This document shows positions 33,340-42,007 of a stretch of DNA of 64,000 nt, in pieces. A program made the position numbers and the translations under genes. Numbering within the stretch: the first letter of the stretch is position 1; the number at the start of each line of letters is the position of its first letter. The stretch is from JAWWPY01 sp964412845. GTDB lineage: Bacteria; Actinomycetota; Actinomycetes; Streptosporangiales; Streptosporangiaceae. The stretch is from the NCBI GenBank assembly GCA_964412845.1, contig CAYPQM010000003.1:26578-90577 (forward strand). The letters are read 5' to 3'. A model generated the notes under the pieces. That model searched no databases and was not told the DNA's origin. It was given only the letters and a program-made list of their open reading frames with translations.

Positions 33340-34893
33340 ATGCCGGATTTCGATGTCGTTGTGCTCGGGGGCGGGGCCTCCGGTGAGCTCGTCGCGACGG
33401 AGGTCGCCAAGGCCGGCCGGTCGGCCGCCCTGGTGGAGGCCGGACTCGTCGGCGGCCAGTCCCCCTACCTCGCCTGCATTCCGTCCAAATCGCTGCTGCA
33501 ATCCGCCCGCCGGGGCGAGACCTGGGAGCACGCGGTCGCCCGCCGGGACGAGGTGACCGGGCACCTGGACGACACGCTGGCGGCGGCCCGGCTGGCCGAG
33601 GCCGGGGTGACGCTGATGCGCGGCACCGGCCGGATCACCAAACCGGGCACGGTCGAGGTCGAGCTGATCGCGGCGGCCCGCGGCGCCGGCCCGGCCCGCG
33701 GCGCAGCCACAGCGCGCGGGTCCGGCCCTGGCCGCCGCGGCGGCCAGGCCAATGACGCCACCCAGGCCGACGGGGACGGCCCGGCCAGCATCAGCTACGG
33801 CGACCTGGTCATCGCCACCGGAAGCGAGCCGGTGGCCCCGCCGGTCGAGGGACTCACCGACGTGCCCGTGTGGACCAGCGCGGAGGCACTGACCTGCCCC
33901 GACCTGCCACGCCGGCTGGTCGTCCTGGGCGCCGGCCCGGTCGGCTGCGAACTCGCGCAGATCTACGCGGCGTTCGGGTCGCAGGTCACCCTGGTGGAGG
34001 CGGAGGACCAGGTTCTCCCGGACGAGGCGGCGTTCACCGGGGAGATCCTGGCCGAGGCGCTGCGCCGGACCGGGGCCGACGTGTGCCTCGGTTCGGCGGT
34101 GGTGAAAGCCGAGACGATGGATACCGGGCTCGCGCTGATCCTGGCCAACGGCACCAGGATCGAGGCCGACCGGGTGCTGCTCGCTACCGGGCGCAGGCCC
34201 CGGCTGACCGGGCTTGGCCTGGACTCCCTGGGCATCCCCGGCTCCCCGGCGGAGGTACTCCCGGTGGATGAGACCTGCCGGGTGACGCCCGGCCCGGCCG
34301 GTGACGGCGGCGCCAGCGGCAGCGGGCGGGTCTGGGCCGCCGGGGACGTGACCGGTATCGCCCCCTACACGCACACGGCCCGCTACCAGGCGCGCATCGT
34401 CGCGGCCAACATCCTGGGCGGGCACCGGCTCGCCGATTACCGCGCCATCCCGCGCGCGGTCTACACCTCACCCTCGGTCTACTCGGTGGGCATCTCCCCC
34501 GGGCATGCGGCCGCCGCCGGAGCCGAGTTGCGCACCGTCGGGTTCGACCTCGCGGAGACCGCGCGCGCCGCCGTCGATGATGCCGACGGGGGCCGGGTCG
34601 AGCTGTACGCTGACGCGCGGGGAGGCGGCATCCTGGTTGGTGCCGCCGCCATCGGCCCGCACGCGGAAGACTGGATGGGCGAGCTCACGCTGGCCATCCG
34701 GGCTGGGATACCGCTGGCCGTGCTCGCGGACGTGGTGCACGCGTTCCCGACCTACGGCGAGGCGGTGGAGTCACCGCTGCGGGAACTACTGCCGCGGCCT
34801 GCGGCCGCCCCGGCAGTGGCGGACGACGCTGGGCAGGCCCGCTCAGCAGAGCGGGCGGACTTATCGGGGTTACCGGGAAGGGAACGCGGATGA
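33340..34893 (+). CDS. FAD-dependent pyridine nucleotide-disulfide oxidoreductase-like protein lacking the first redox Cys
   Basis: A 517-residue flavoprotein of the dihydrolipoamide/mercuric reductase superfamily: FAD loop VVLGGGASGELVATEVAK (about 7-24), NAD loop VVLGAGPVGCELAQIYAAFG, second FAD block RVWAAGDVTGIAPYTHTARYQ, and the dimerisation domain with HAFPTYGEAVESPL. The redox motif reads GGQSPYLACIPSKSLL, so the first Cys of CxxxxC is replaced; only one Cys remains. A 38-residue Ala/Gly/Arg-rich insertion sits near 110-147. It is coupled to a 57-residue acidic gene downstream. Confidence 0.85.
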   Translation: MPDFDVVVLGGGASGELVATEVAKAGRSAALVEAGLVGGQSPYLACIPSKSLLQSARRGETWEHAVARRDEVTGHLDDTLAAARLAEAGVTLMRGTGRITKPGTVEVELIAAARGAGPARGAATARGSGPGRRGGQANDATQADGDGPASISYGDLVIATGSEPVAPPVEGLTDVPVWTSAEALTCPDLPRRLVVLGAGPVGCELAQIYAAFGSQVTLVEAEDQVLPDEAAFTGEILAEALRRTGADVCLGSAVVKAETMDTGLALILANGTRIEADRVLLATGRRPRLTGLGLDSLGIPGSPAEVLPVDETCRVTPGPAGDGGASGSGRVWAAGDVTGIAPYTHTARYQARIVAANILGGHRLADYRAIPRAVYTSPSVYSVGISPGHAAAAGAELRTVGFDLAETARAAVDDADGGRVELYADARGGGILVGAAAIGPHAEDWMGELTLAIRAGIPLAVLADVVHAFPTYGEAVESPLRELLPRPAAAPAVADDAGQARSAERADLSGLPGRERG

Positions 34894-35063
34894 GCGAGAG
34901 TGACCTGGAGGTGCCGACCGCCGACGCCCAGGAACAGGCCCAGAGCGCGGGCGGCGAGCCGATCGACGACGACCAGCCCGCCGAAGTGCCGATCGACGTG
35001 AACGAGGCGGACGCGGCGGAACAGCAGCGCACGGTGGAACTCGACGAGGATGACTACCGCTGA
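34890..35063 (+). CDS. Small acidic conserved protein
   Basis: ATG 34890 overlaps the stop of the flavoprotein gene (ATGA). The 57-residue product is strongly acidic, with EVPIDVNEADAAEQQRTVEL in the C-terminal half and an end DEDDYR. I recognise this ending from conserved small actinobacterial proteins of unknown function. Translational coupling suggests a stoichiometric link to the oxidoreductase. Confidence 0.65.
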   Translation: MSESDLEVPTADAQEQAQSAGGEPIDDDQPAEVPIDVNEADAAEQQRTVELDEDDYR

Positions 35064-35095
35064 GCGTCCCGGCGGCATGACCCCGGGCCAAGGTG

Positions 35096-35172
35096 GTTAC
35101 GGACTGTAACGCCGGGCGGGTGCTGCCCGGTCGTAGGATGGGCTTGACATGGCGGACCCGTACGACGTAACA
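35096..35172 (+). promoter_or_regulatory. tetR promoter region with inverted repeat
   Basis: GTTAC-GGACT-GTAAC (35096-35110) is a small inverted repeat, and a CCGGGC/GCCCGG hairpin (35112-35130) follows, possibly the terminator of the preceding unit. TTGACA at 35144-35149 is a good -35 element; a weak -10 (TAACAC) lies about 18 bp further. Confidence 0.4.
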
Positions 35173-35186
35173 CAACGGAGGGTCTG

Positions 35187-35807
35187 GTGACCGCAACCCC
35201 GCAGGCCCGGCCGGCCAGCTCGCGGCTGCCGAGGCAAGCCAGGCGTCGGCAGCTGCTCGGGGCCGCCCAGGAAGTGTTCGTCGCGCAGGGATACCACGCC
35301 GCGGCGATGGACGAGATCGCCGAGCGGGCCGGCGTCAGCAAGCCGGTGCTCTACCAGCACTTCCCCGGCAAGCTGGAGCTCTACCTCGCGCTCCTCGACG
35401 AGAGCGCCGAGGCGCTGACCGACACCGTCCGCGCCGCGCTCGCCTCGACGACGGACAACAAGCAGCGGGTCAGCGCCACCTTCACCGCGTTCTTCGACTT
35501 CGTAGGCAGCACCGGGCAGGCGTTCCGCCTCGTTTTCGAGTCCGATCTGCGTAACGAGCCCGCGGTCCGGGACCGCCTCGACCGGACCACGCGGGACTGT
35601 GCCGAAATGGTCAGCGAGATCATCCGCGAGGACGCCGGCGTCGGGGATGACGACGCTCACCTGCTCAGCATCGGCCTGGTCGGCATGGCGCAGGTCACCG
35701 CCACGTACTGGCTCAGTACCGATCGCGCGATCCCCAAGCACGCCGCGGAAGAACTCATGGCCCGGCTGGCCTGGCGCGGCATCAGCGGCTGGCCGCGGAC
35801 CGGCTGA
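35187..35807 (+). CDS. TetR-family transcriptional regulator
   Basis: A 206-residue regulator: RRRQLLGAAQEVFVAQGYHAAAMDEIAERAGVSKPVLYQHFPGKLELYLAL forms the TetR helix-turn-helix (about 19-70). GTG 35187 has GGAGGG upstream. It belongs to the conserved actinobacterial neighbourhood with DUF3107, a ferritin-like MiaE_2 protein and a DEAD-box helicase, as around Rv3208 in Mycobacterium. Ligand unknown. Confidence 0.9.
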   Translation: MTATPQARPASSRLPRQARRRQLLGAAQEVFVAQGYHAAAMDEIAERAGVSKPVLYQHFPGKLELYLALLDESAEALTDTVRAALASTTDNKQRVSATFTAFFDFVGSTGQAFRLVFESDLRNEPAVRDRLDRTTRDCAEMVSEIIREDAGVGDDDAHLLSIGLVGMAQVTATYWLSTDRAIPKHAAEELMARLAWRGISGWPRTG

Positions 35808-35956
35808 CATCCCTCCGGCGGGCCAGGCGTTTCGCTCGCGGCGTACCGCCGCGGGCCCCTGATCGCTTCGCCGCACCCGGATCGGCTATTAGCCTGCAAG
35901 AGCGTCCCAGGCATGACCAGAGGAGACGTGGCAGCTGACCGGTGGGAAGGATCGTC

Positions 35957-36181
35957 GTGGAAGTCAAGATCGGGATTCAGTCGATACCGCGGGAACTTGT
36001 CGTGGAGACCAGGTCGTCGGCGCAGGAGATTGAGAGTTCCCTCGCCGCGGCGGTCGCCGACGGCGGCATGTTCATCCTCCCGGACGACAAGGGCGGCAAG
36101 GTGATGGTGCCCGGCCACAAGATCGGTTACCTCGAATTCACCGGCTCTGAGCAGCGCCAGATCGGCTTCCGCAACACCTGA
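35957..36181 (+). CDS. DUF3107 protein
   Basis: GTG 35957 with AAGG upstream gives 74 residues beginning VEVKIGIQSIPRELVVET, then VMVPGHKIGYLEFTGSEQRQIGFRNT. This is the DUF3107 family, a small ATP-synthase-like-named cytosolic protein of actinobacteria next to TetR and MiaE_2 genes. Function unknown. Confidence 0.88.
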   Translation: MEVKIGIQSIPRELVVETRSSAQEIESSLAAAVADGGMFILPDDKGGKVMVPGHKIGYLEFTGSEQRQIGFRNT

Positions 36182-36186
36182 CCCGG

Positions 36187-36220
36187 ACCAGGGCTAGCCG
36201 CTGACCAGGGCTAGCCGCTG
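36187..36220. repeat. 17-bp tandem duplication at a gene end
   Basis: ACCAGGGCTAGCCGCTG occurs twice in tandem (36187-36203, 36204-36220), the second copy containing the TAG stop of the minus-strand gene. A similar 17-bp duplication is at 39810-39843. Confidence 0.9.
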
Positions 36221-36963
36221 GCCGGGGCCTTCTCCCAGCCGGTCAGGCCGAGTGCCGCCATCCGCTGCGCGTGCTCGTCGGTGATCTGCGCGAACATCCG
36301 GCCGACGTCGCCAAGCTCGCCGTCGGGCCGCCCGGCGGCAGCACGCTGGTCGCCGCTGGCGAGCAGCCGGGCCAGCGGCCCGCGCTCCGCGGCGACCCGG
36401 TAGGCCTGGGCGAGCGCCTCGCCGACCAGCCGCCTGGCCCAGAGCGCGAGCCGCCCCGCGACCGGCGGATCTGCCGCAATGGCGGCCCGGACTCTGGCGA
36501 TCACGAATTCGGCGTGACCGGTATCGGCCAGCACGTCGAGAACAAGCGCCTGGGTCTGCGGATCCACCAACTCAGCCACCGCCCGGTAGAAATCGGCGGC
36601 AATGCCGTCACCCACATACGCCTTGACCAGCCCCTCCAGCCAGTCTGACGGGGCGGTGCGCGCGTGGAAATCGTCCAGCGCGGCCACGAACGGCAGCATC
36701 GCTTCATCAGGCTGCGCGTCCATCCGCAAGATCCGGCCGCACAGCAACTGGAAGTGGCCGAATTCCGCGACCGCCATCTCGCCCAGCGACGCCTTGTCAG
36801 CGAGCGTGGGCGCCAGCGCCGCGTCTTCGGAAAGCCTGAAGAAGGCAACGAGTTCCGCATAGGCGAGCAAGCCAAGGAGATCCAGCACGGCATCGGAGGC
36901 GGCTGACTGATCGCCCGGCTGCTGGCTCGGCATGGCCTCCCGGTACGGCGCGCTCTCGGTCAC
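36211..36963 (-). CDS. Ferritin-like fold protein (MiaE_2-type)
   Basis: A 250-residue all-helical protein. LAYAELVAFFRLSEDA (about 33-48), EMAVAEFGHFQLL (about 62-74), GDGIAADFYRAVAE and LADTGHAEFVIARVR place Glu and ExxH residues as in the diiron MiaE-like family PF13794. In MiaE the fold hydroxylates a modified tRNA base; the actinobacterial branch is uncharacterised. It is next to DUF3107 and a DEAD-box helicase. Confidence 0.82.
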   Translation of the reverse strand: MTESAPYREAMPSQQPGDQSAASDAVLDLLGLLAYAELVAFFRLSEDAALAPTLADKASLGEMAVAEFGHFQLLCGRILRMDAQPDEAMLPFVAALDDFHARTAPSDWLEGLVKAYVGDGIAADFYRAVAELVDPQTQALVLDVLADTGHAEFVIARVRAAIAADPPVAGRLALWARRLVGEALAQAYRVAAERGPLARLLASGDQRAAAGRPDGELGDVGRMFAQITDEHAQRMAALGLTGWEKAPASG

Positions 36964-37297
36964 CAGCGCAGCCTAACAACCGCAGCGCCGCGGGGCCGGT
37001 TCTGCCGCCGCGCCAACGACATTGGTACACTGCGCGGAGAAACTGCGTCGGGAATGCGGCACATCCCCTGCCGCGTTTAAACTGGCAGTAAGGCGAGGCG
37101 TTTGCCCAGTCTGCAGCGCAGCGATGGGTTTCCCCCGCAAGCGCTCGACAGTGTCCCAATGCGCCGTCTTATTGCGTCGGCGTGCACGGTCATGCCGGTG
37201 GAGTTAAGAGCTAGGCCCGGGTGGTGATGGCATGCGCGGAGTGTGCGGCCAGGCCACGGGCCACTGACGGAAGCTGATTACCCTGACAACGCACATA
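36964..37297. other. Divergent intergenic region
   Basis: 334 bases between the MiaE_2-like gene and the DEAD-box helicase. It is less GC-rich at 37020-37090 (promoter-like). No hairpin, small frame or repeat that I can support. Confidence 0.5.
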
Positions 37298-38869
37298 GTG
37301 ACGGAGCTGCCCGCTACGGAGCCCCCGCAGGAGCCCCCGGCGGCCGGTCTTCCGGACACCCCCAAAACTTTCCGTGAGCTCGGCGTCGACGAGCCGATCT
37401 CGGCCGCGCTTGAGGCCGTGGGAATCGTCACGGCCTTTCCCATCCAGACGCTGGCGCTGCCCATCGCCCTCTCCGGCCACGACATTATCGGCCAAGCCAG
37501 GACCGGGACCGGCAAGACGCTCGCGTTCGGGATCCCGATCCTCCAGCAGCTCGCCGCGTGGCCGGCCCGCCAGCCCTCCGCCCCCAGCGCCCTGGTCGTC
37601 GTGCCGACCCGCGAGCTGGCCAGCCAGGTCGCTGACGACCTGCGAACCGCCGGGTCCCGGCAGGGCGCCCGGGTGCTGACCGTCTACGGGGGGCGCGCCT
37701 ACGAACCCCAGATCGAGGCCCTGCGGGCCACGGTGGACATTGTCGTGGGCACCCCCGGACGACTGCTCGACCTCGTCGGGCAGCGTCACCTGTTCCTTTC
37801 CGGGGTGCGGACGCTCGTCCTCGACGAAGCAGACAAGATGCTCGACCTCGGCTTCCTGCCCGACGTGGAGCGCATCCTCGTGCTCACCCCGGCGGAGCGG
37901 CAGACCATGCTGTTCTCCGCCACCATGCCGGGAGACGTCGTCACGCTCGCCCGGCGGCACCTGCGCCAGCCCATGCATGTCCGGGCCGAGCAGCAGGACG
38001 AGGCGCAGGTCGTGCCGCTCACACAGCAGCACGTGTTCCGCGCGCACCAGATGGACAAGATCGAGATGCTGGCCCGGCTGCTGCAGGCCAACGGTCGGGG
38101 ACTGACCATGGTGTTCTGCCGGACCAAACGGACGGCGGACCAGGTGGCCAGCACCCTGGCGACCCGCGGATTCGACGCCGCCGCGGTCCATGGTGATCTC
38201 GGCCAGGGCCAGCGGGAGCGCGCCCTGCGGGCGTTCCGGAGCGGAAAGATCGACGTGCTGGTCGCCACCGAGGTGGCGGCCCGCGGGCTCGACGTGGACG
38301 ACGTCACCCACGTGGTGAACTATGAGTGCCCAGAGGACGAAAAAGCCTACCTGCACCGGATCGGCCGGACCGGGCGGGCGGGGCGCAGCGGCGTCGCGGT
38401 GACCTTCGTCGACTGGCGCGACATGCAGCGGTGGAAGCTCATCAACGAGGCCCTGGACCTGGGCCTGGCCGAGCCCCCGGAGACGTACTCGACATCCGAG
38501 CACTTCAGCAGCGAGATGGGCATCCCGGACGGGGTGACCGGCACCTTGCCCAGGGCTCAGCGGGGCGGCCGGCCAGGCCTGGAGGCCGAGGAACTCGAAG
38601 ACCTCGGCGAGACCGGCCGGATCCGCTCGGCAGCCGCCCGCCGGGGCGGAACCGGCGGCCGGGATGGCGACCGGGCCGCAGCGGGCAGCAGGGACGCCGC
38701 GCCGAGGAAGACCCGGGTCCGCAAGCGGACCAGGGGCGGTCTGGCCGCGCGCAGCGAGCCGCCCGAGCCCGCCCAGGAGCACAGTGCCACGGAACGCACC
38801 CAGCCGGCCACCGGACGCCGCCGCCGGTCCCGCGGCGGCCGTAAGGGGCCGGTCTCTGGCCAGGTCTAA
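37298..38869 (+). CDS. DEAD-box ATP-dependent RNA helicase
   Basis: A 523-residue helicase with Q motif FRELGVDEPISAALEAVGIVTAFPIQ, motif I ARTGTGKT, Ia VVPTRELA, II LVLDEADKM, III FSATMP, V VATEVAARGLDVDDV and VI HRIGRTGRAGRSG. The C-terminal 120 residues are Arg/Gly-rich (KTRVRKRTRGG, GRRRRSRGGRKG), typical of RNA-binding tails. GTG 37298 has no clear ribosome site, so it may be leaderless. The role is RNA remodelling, perhaps in cold or ribosome assembly. Confidence 0.94.
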   Translation: MTELPATEPPQEPPAAGLPDTPKTFRELGVDEPISAALEAVGIVTAFPIQTLALPIALSGHDIIGQARTGTGKTLAFGIPILQQLAAWPARQPSAPSALVVVPTRELASQVADDLRTAGSRQGARVLTVYGGRAYEPQIEALRATVDIVVGTPGRLLDLVGQRHLFLSGVRTLVLDEADKMLDLGFLPDVERILVLTPAERQTMLFSATMPGDVVTLARRHLRQPMHVRAEQQDEAQVVPLTQQHVFRAHQMDKIEMLARLLQANGRGLTMVFCRTKRTADQVASTLATRGFDAAAVHGDLGQGQRERALRAFRSGKIDVLVATEVAARGLDVDDVTHVVNYECPEDEKAYLHRIGRTGRAGRSGVAVTFVDWRDMQRWKLINEALDLGLAEPPETYSTSEHFSSEMGIPDGVTGTLPRAQRGGRPGLEAEELEDLGETGRIRSAAARRGGTGGRDGDRAAAGSRDAAPRKTRVRKRTRGGLAARSEPPEPAQEHSATERTQPATGRRRRSRGGRKGPVSGQV

Positions 38870-38921
38870 GCACAGCTAGGTCGCAGTTCGCTTCGAGAAA
38901 TGCTGGGTAGGCTGGCCGCCC

Positions 38922-39809
38922 GTGAGCACACCACGAACCCTCACATTGCCCGCCGGGGTACGGCGCGTGACGCTCCGCACGACCCGGGGGGACTTCGCCG
39001 CGCTCGAAGCGCTGCCCGGATCGGGCGTGCGTGAACGCCAGCCAGCCCTGCTCATCCCCGGTTACACCGGGAGCAAAGAAGACTTCCTGCCGGTGCTCCA
39101 GCTGCTGGCGGCAGCGGGCCGCCAGGTTGTCGCCATCGACATGCGGGGCCAGTACGAGACCCCCGGCCCCGACGACCCAGCTTCCTATGACATCGCCGCG
39201 CTCGCCGCGGACGTGGCGTTGATCGCCGACCAGCTCGAGGGCGGAGTGCACCTGCTCGGCCACTCGTTCGGCGGCCTGGTGGCGCGGGAAGTCGTGCTGG
39301 CTCAAGCCACCCAGGTCGGATCGCTCACCTTGATGAGTTCCGGGCCCGGCGGGCTCACCGGCCCCCGGGCGGTCCTGCTCAAGGGGCTGCTCGCTCAGCT
39401 CGCCGCGACGCCGCAGGAAGACCTCCAGGTCCAGGTCAAGCGGGTGTGGGACAGCCACCTTGAGCCGGAAGCGGTCGCTGACGGGGTTCCCGGCCCGGTC
39501 GTGGACTTCCTGCGCGCCCGCATCCTGGCCAGTTCAGCGACCGGCCTGCGGGCGATGGCCGAGAACCTGCTCGGCTGCCCGGACCGCACCCAGGCGCTGG
39601 CCCGGCTCGGCATCGCGCCACATCTGGTGGTCTACGGCGAGGACGATGACGCCTGGGAGCCCGCCATCCAGGAGGACATGGCCGTGCGGCTGAGCGCGGA
39701 ACGCGTCTGCATTCCCGGTGCGGCACATTCACCCGCCGTGGAGGCACCGGAGACCACTGCGAGCACGCTGACCCGGTTCTGGAACGCGACGGAGTGCCGC
39801 CGGCGCTAG
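38922..39809 (+). CDS. Alpha/beta hydrolase
   Basis: A 295-residue hydrolase: LLIPGYTGSKEDFLPVLQLLA (about 42-62, oxyanion region), nucleophile elbow LLGHSFGGLVAREVV (Ser near 112), Asp in VVYGEDDDAWEP and His in PGAAHSPAVEAPE. The substrate is not predictable. GTG start 52 bp after the helicase, so possibly in one unit. Confidence 0.88.
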   Translation: MSTPRTLTLPAGVRRVTLRTTRGDFAALEALPGSGVRERQPALLIPGYTGSKEDFLPVLQLLAAAGRQVVAIDMRGQYETPGPDDPASYDIAALAADVALIADQLEGGVHLLGHSFGGLVAREVVLAQATQVGSLTLMSSGPGGLTGPRAVLLKGLLAQLAATPQEDLQVQVKRVWDSHLEPEAVADGVPGPVVDFLRARILASSATGLRAMAENLLGCPDRTQALARLGIAPHLVVYGEDDDAWEPAIQEDMAVRLSAERVCIPGAAHSPAVEAPETTASTLTRFWNATECRRR

Positions 39810-39843
39810 CTAGTCCTCGTCACCGGCTAGTCCTCGTCACCGG
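39810..39843. repeat. 17-bp tandem duplication at a gene end
   Basis: CTAGTCCTCGTCACCGG occurs twice (39810-39826, 39827-39843); the second copy encodes the last residues and TAG stop of the RecB-like gene. Confidence 0.92.
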
Positions 39844-40657
39844 CGGCGAGACCGTCCCAGGGGCGGCGAGGTTCCGCTGCCGCGCTGCCCTCCGGGCACA
39901 GCGCACGGAAATCACACCAGCCGCAGCCAGACCCGGGCTTCGGCGGGAAGACATCCTGCGCCGCGGCGAACCGCTCGTCGGCGTCGGCGCATTCCGCGGC
40001 GATGTCCTCGGCCCGGCTCAGGTGCCTGCCCAGCGTCGCGTCCGTGTGCTCCCAGGCGAGAACCTCCCCGGTCGGCAGGTGGTGCAGCTCGACCCGGCGG
40101 CAGGGCCGCCGCAGCACCCGCCCCGCCGCGATGGCGTACAGCGCCAGCGGCAGCGACGCGCGGACGTCGCCGGTGCTGAGCGGGCGCCGCCCGGTCTTGT
40201 AGTCGACCACCACCAGTTCGGGCCGCTCGTCCAGCCGGTCGATCCGGCCGGACACCGCGATCTTGTCGGTGCGGGCCGCCACCGTCCGCTCCACCCCAGC
40301 CGGCTCGCGCACCGGATCCAGGCCGGCCACGTAGCGCTCCACCATGCGCCGGGCCCGGCTGCGCACCTGCATCGACTGCGCCTGGTCGGCGAAGCCCTCC
40401 TCGATCCAGCCTCGTTCAAGCAGGCTGCCCGCGGCGGGCACGGTGCGCCCGGCCAGCGGCAGCCGCCACCACCCGGCCAGGGCGTTGTGCACGCTCGCGC
40501 CGAGGCTGTTATGCGCCCACGGCGGCCCTTTCCGCGGCGATGGACGGTCCAGGTAGGTCATCCGGTACCGGCGCGGGCAGTCCAGCCAGGCCGCCAGCCT
40601 GGTAGGGGTACACCGGTAGAGCCGCTGCGGCATCCCGGGCAGGCCGAGTTGCTCCAC
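39827..40657 (-). CDS. RecB-family exonuclease, PD-(D/E)XK with Fe-S cluster ligands
   Basis: A 276-residue Cas4/RecB-like nuclease. SPTRL-like start CTPTRLAAWLDCPRRYRMTY places Cys near 29; GRIDRLDE...ELVVVDYKTG (about 142-160) is the Asp/DxK catalytic core; C-terminal CGWCDFRALC gives three more Cys, so an AddB-type 4Fe-4S cluster is likely. The family is conserved in actinobacteria as a lone DNA-repair nuclease. No CRISPR genes are near. Confidence 0.85.
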   Translation of the reverse strand: MEQLGLPGMPQRLYRCTPTRLAAWLDCPRRYRMTYLDRPSPRKGPPWAHNSLGASVHNALAGWWRLPLAGRTVPAAGSLLERGWIEEGFADQAQSMQVRSRARRMVERYVAGLDPVREPAGVERTVAARTDKIAVSGRIDRLDERPELVVVDYKTGRRPLSTGDVRASLPLALYAIAAGRVLRRPCRRVELHHLPTGEVLAWEHTDATLGRHLSRAEDIAAECADADERFAAAQDVFPPKPGSGCGWCDFRALCPEGSAAAEPRRPWDGLAAGDED

Positions 40658-40663
40658 CCTGGA

Positions 40664-41320
40664 TCAGGCCAGGTCGTCAGAGCCGATGGACAGCGGGCCA
40701 GCCGCCACCCAGGAATCGAAACGCTTCTCCGCCGCCGCCACGGTGATCTCCTCGCCGTGGCCGGGCAGGACGCGAGTCGTGGCCGGCAGGGTCAGGATGT
40801 GCTCCCCGATGGCGCTGAGCTGGGTCGAGAAATTGGGAAAGTGACCTTCATGCGGGCTGGGCCCGTCCGCGAGCAGGACATCGCCGGAGAACACCGCCCC
40901 GAGCCCCTCGCAGTACAGGACCACCGAGCCCGGGCTGTGCCCTGGGGCGTGGATCACCTCCAGCGCGACGTCGGCCACCTCGAAGATGCCGCCGTCCTCC
41001 ATCTCGATCTCCGGGTCCTCGCGGCCGTGCGCCTCCCGCCACAGCAGGACATCCTTGGAGTGCAGCGCCACCGGGGCTTCATCACGCGCCGCGACCTGCA
41101 GCGCCGCCGCGACATGATCGGCGTGACCGTGCGTGCAGATCACCGCGAGAATCTCCCGGTCGGTGGTAGCGGCCAGCACCAGCGCCGGGTCGGCGCCGGG
41201 GTCCACGACAATGACCTCCTCGTCATCGCCCACGATCCAGGCATTGCTCTCCCGCTCGTGCCCGATGCCCGCTGGCGCGATCACCCCCGGCGACACCACC
41301 CGCTCAATCCGCGCATCCAT
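40664..41320 (-). CDS. Metallo-beta-lactamase fold hydrolase (glyoxalase II-like)
   Basis: A 218-residue hydrolase with ICTHGHADHVAAA (about 61-73), HAPGHSPGS, SGDVLLADG and LPGHGEEIT, the full metal-binding set of class-II MBL enzymes. Substrates for this branch may be hydroxyacyl thioesters. It is on the same strand as the RecB-like nuclease, six bases upstream of it. Confidence 0.9.
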   Translation of the reverse strand: MDARIERVVSPGVIAPAGIGHERESNAWIVGDDEEVIVVDPGADPALVLAATTDREILAVICTHGHADHVAAALQVAARDEAPVALHSKDVLLWREAHGREDPEIEMEDGGIFEVADVALEVIHAPGHSPGSVVLYCEGLGAVFSGDVLLADGPSPHEGHFPNFSTQLSAIGEHILTLPATTRVLPGHGEEITVAAAEKRFDSWVAAGPLSIGSDDLA

Positions 41321-41386
41321 GTCCGGCCGCCTCTCCGTCTGCTTTAGTGCCCGGCCCCATTCAACCGCCCCGGCGGACCAGTTAGC

Positions 41387-42007
41387 TCAGCCTTGCTTGA
41401 TGAAGGCCCGGATCGCTTCGGCGACCAGTTGCACGGCGATGGCCGACAGCAGCAGGCCGGCGATCCGGGTCACCAGCTCCACGCCGCTAGCTCGCAGCAC
41501 GCGGTGGATCACCCCGGAAAAACGCATGGTCAGCCACAAAACGACGGCCACCGCCAGCAGCGCGACGGCGAACGCCGCGATGTCCGTGGCGCCGTTCGCG
41601 CGCCGGACGAACAGCATGGTCGCGACGATGGCGCCGGGCCCGGCCAGCAGCGGCGTGCCGAGCGGCACGAACGCGACGTTCGCTTTCAGCCGCTCGGCCT
41701 CCGTCGGCTCGACCATCGCACCGGTCAGCAGCTGCAGCGCGACCAGCAGGAGCAGCAGGCCGCCGGCCCCTTGCAGCGCCGGGAGTGAGACCCCCAGGTA
41801 GGCCAGGATGGACTGGCCGAACAGCGCAAAAGCCACGATTACCCCGAACGCGACAACGGCAGCTTGCCACGCCAGCCGGTTACGGACTTTGGGCGGCAAC
41901 CCCCGGGTCAGGCCGAGGAAGGGCGGCACCACGCCGGGCGGATCAGTGATCACCAGCAGAGTGACAAAGACTTCCCAGAAGAACTTCAGGTCAAAGACGC
42001 GGCTCAT
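41387..42007 (-). CDS. MarC-family integral membrane protein
   Basis: A 206-residue protein with six hydrophobic segments and the MarC blocks TLLVITDPPGVVPPFLGLTRG, PLGTPLLAGPGAIVATML and ELVTRIAGLLLSAIAVQLVAEAI. The function of MarC proteins is unknown. The start overlaps the stop of the PHP gene (ATGA). Confidence 0.92.
   Translation of the reverse strand: MSRVFDLKFFWEVFVTLLVITDPPGVVPPFLGLTRGLPPKVRNRLAWQAAVVAFGVIVAFALFGQSILAYLGVSLPALQGAGGLLLLLVALQLLTGAMVEPTEAERLKANVAFVPLGTPLLAGPGAIVATMLFVRRANGATDIAAFAVALLAVAVVLWLTMRFSGVIHRVLRASGVELVTRIAGLLLSAIAVQLVAEAIRAFIKQG

Noticed and set aside
37022..37207. Small frame upstream of the DEAD-box helicase
   Set aside because: No ribosome site and no conservation I recognise; located in a promoter region.
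39827..40657. RecB-like nuclease as Cas4 of a CRISPR system
   Set aside because: No other cas genes or repeats; the lone actinobacterial form is common.
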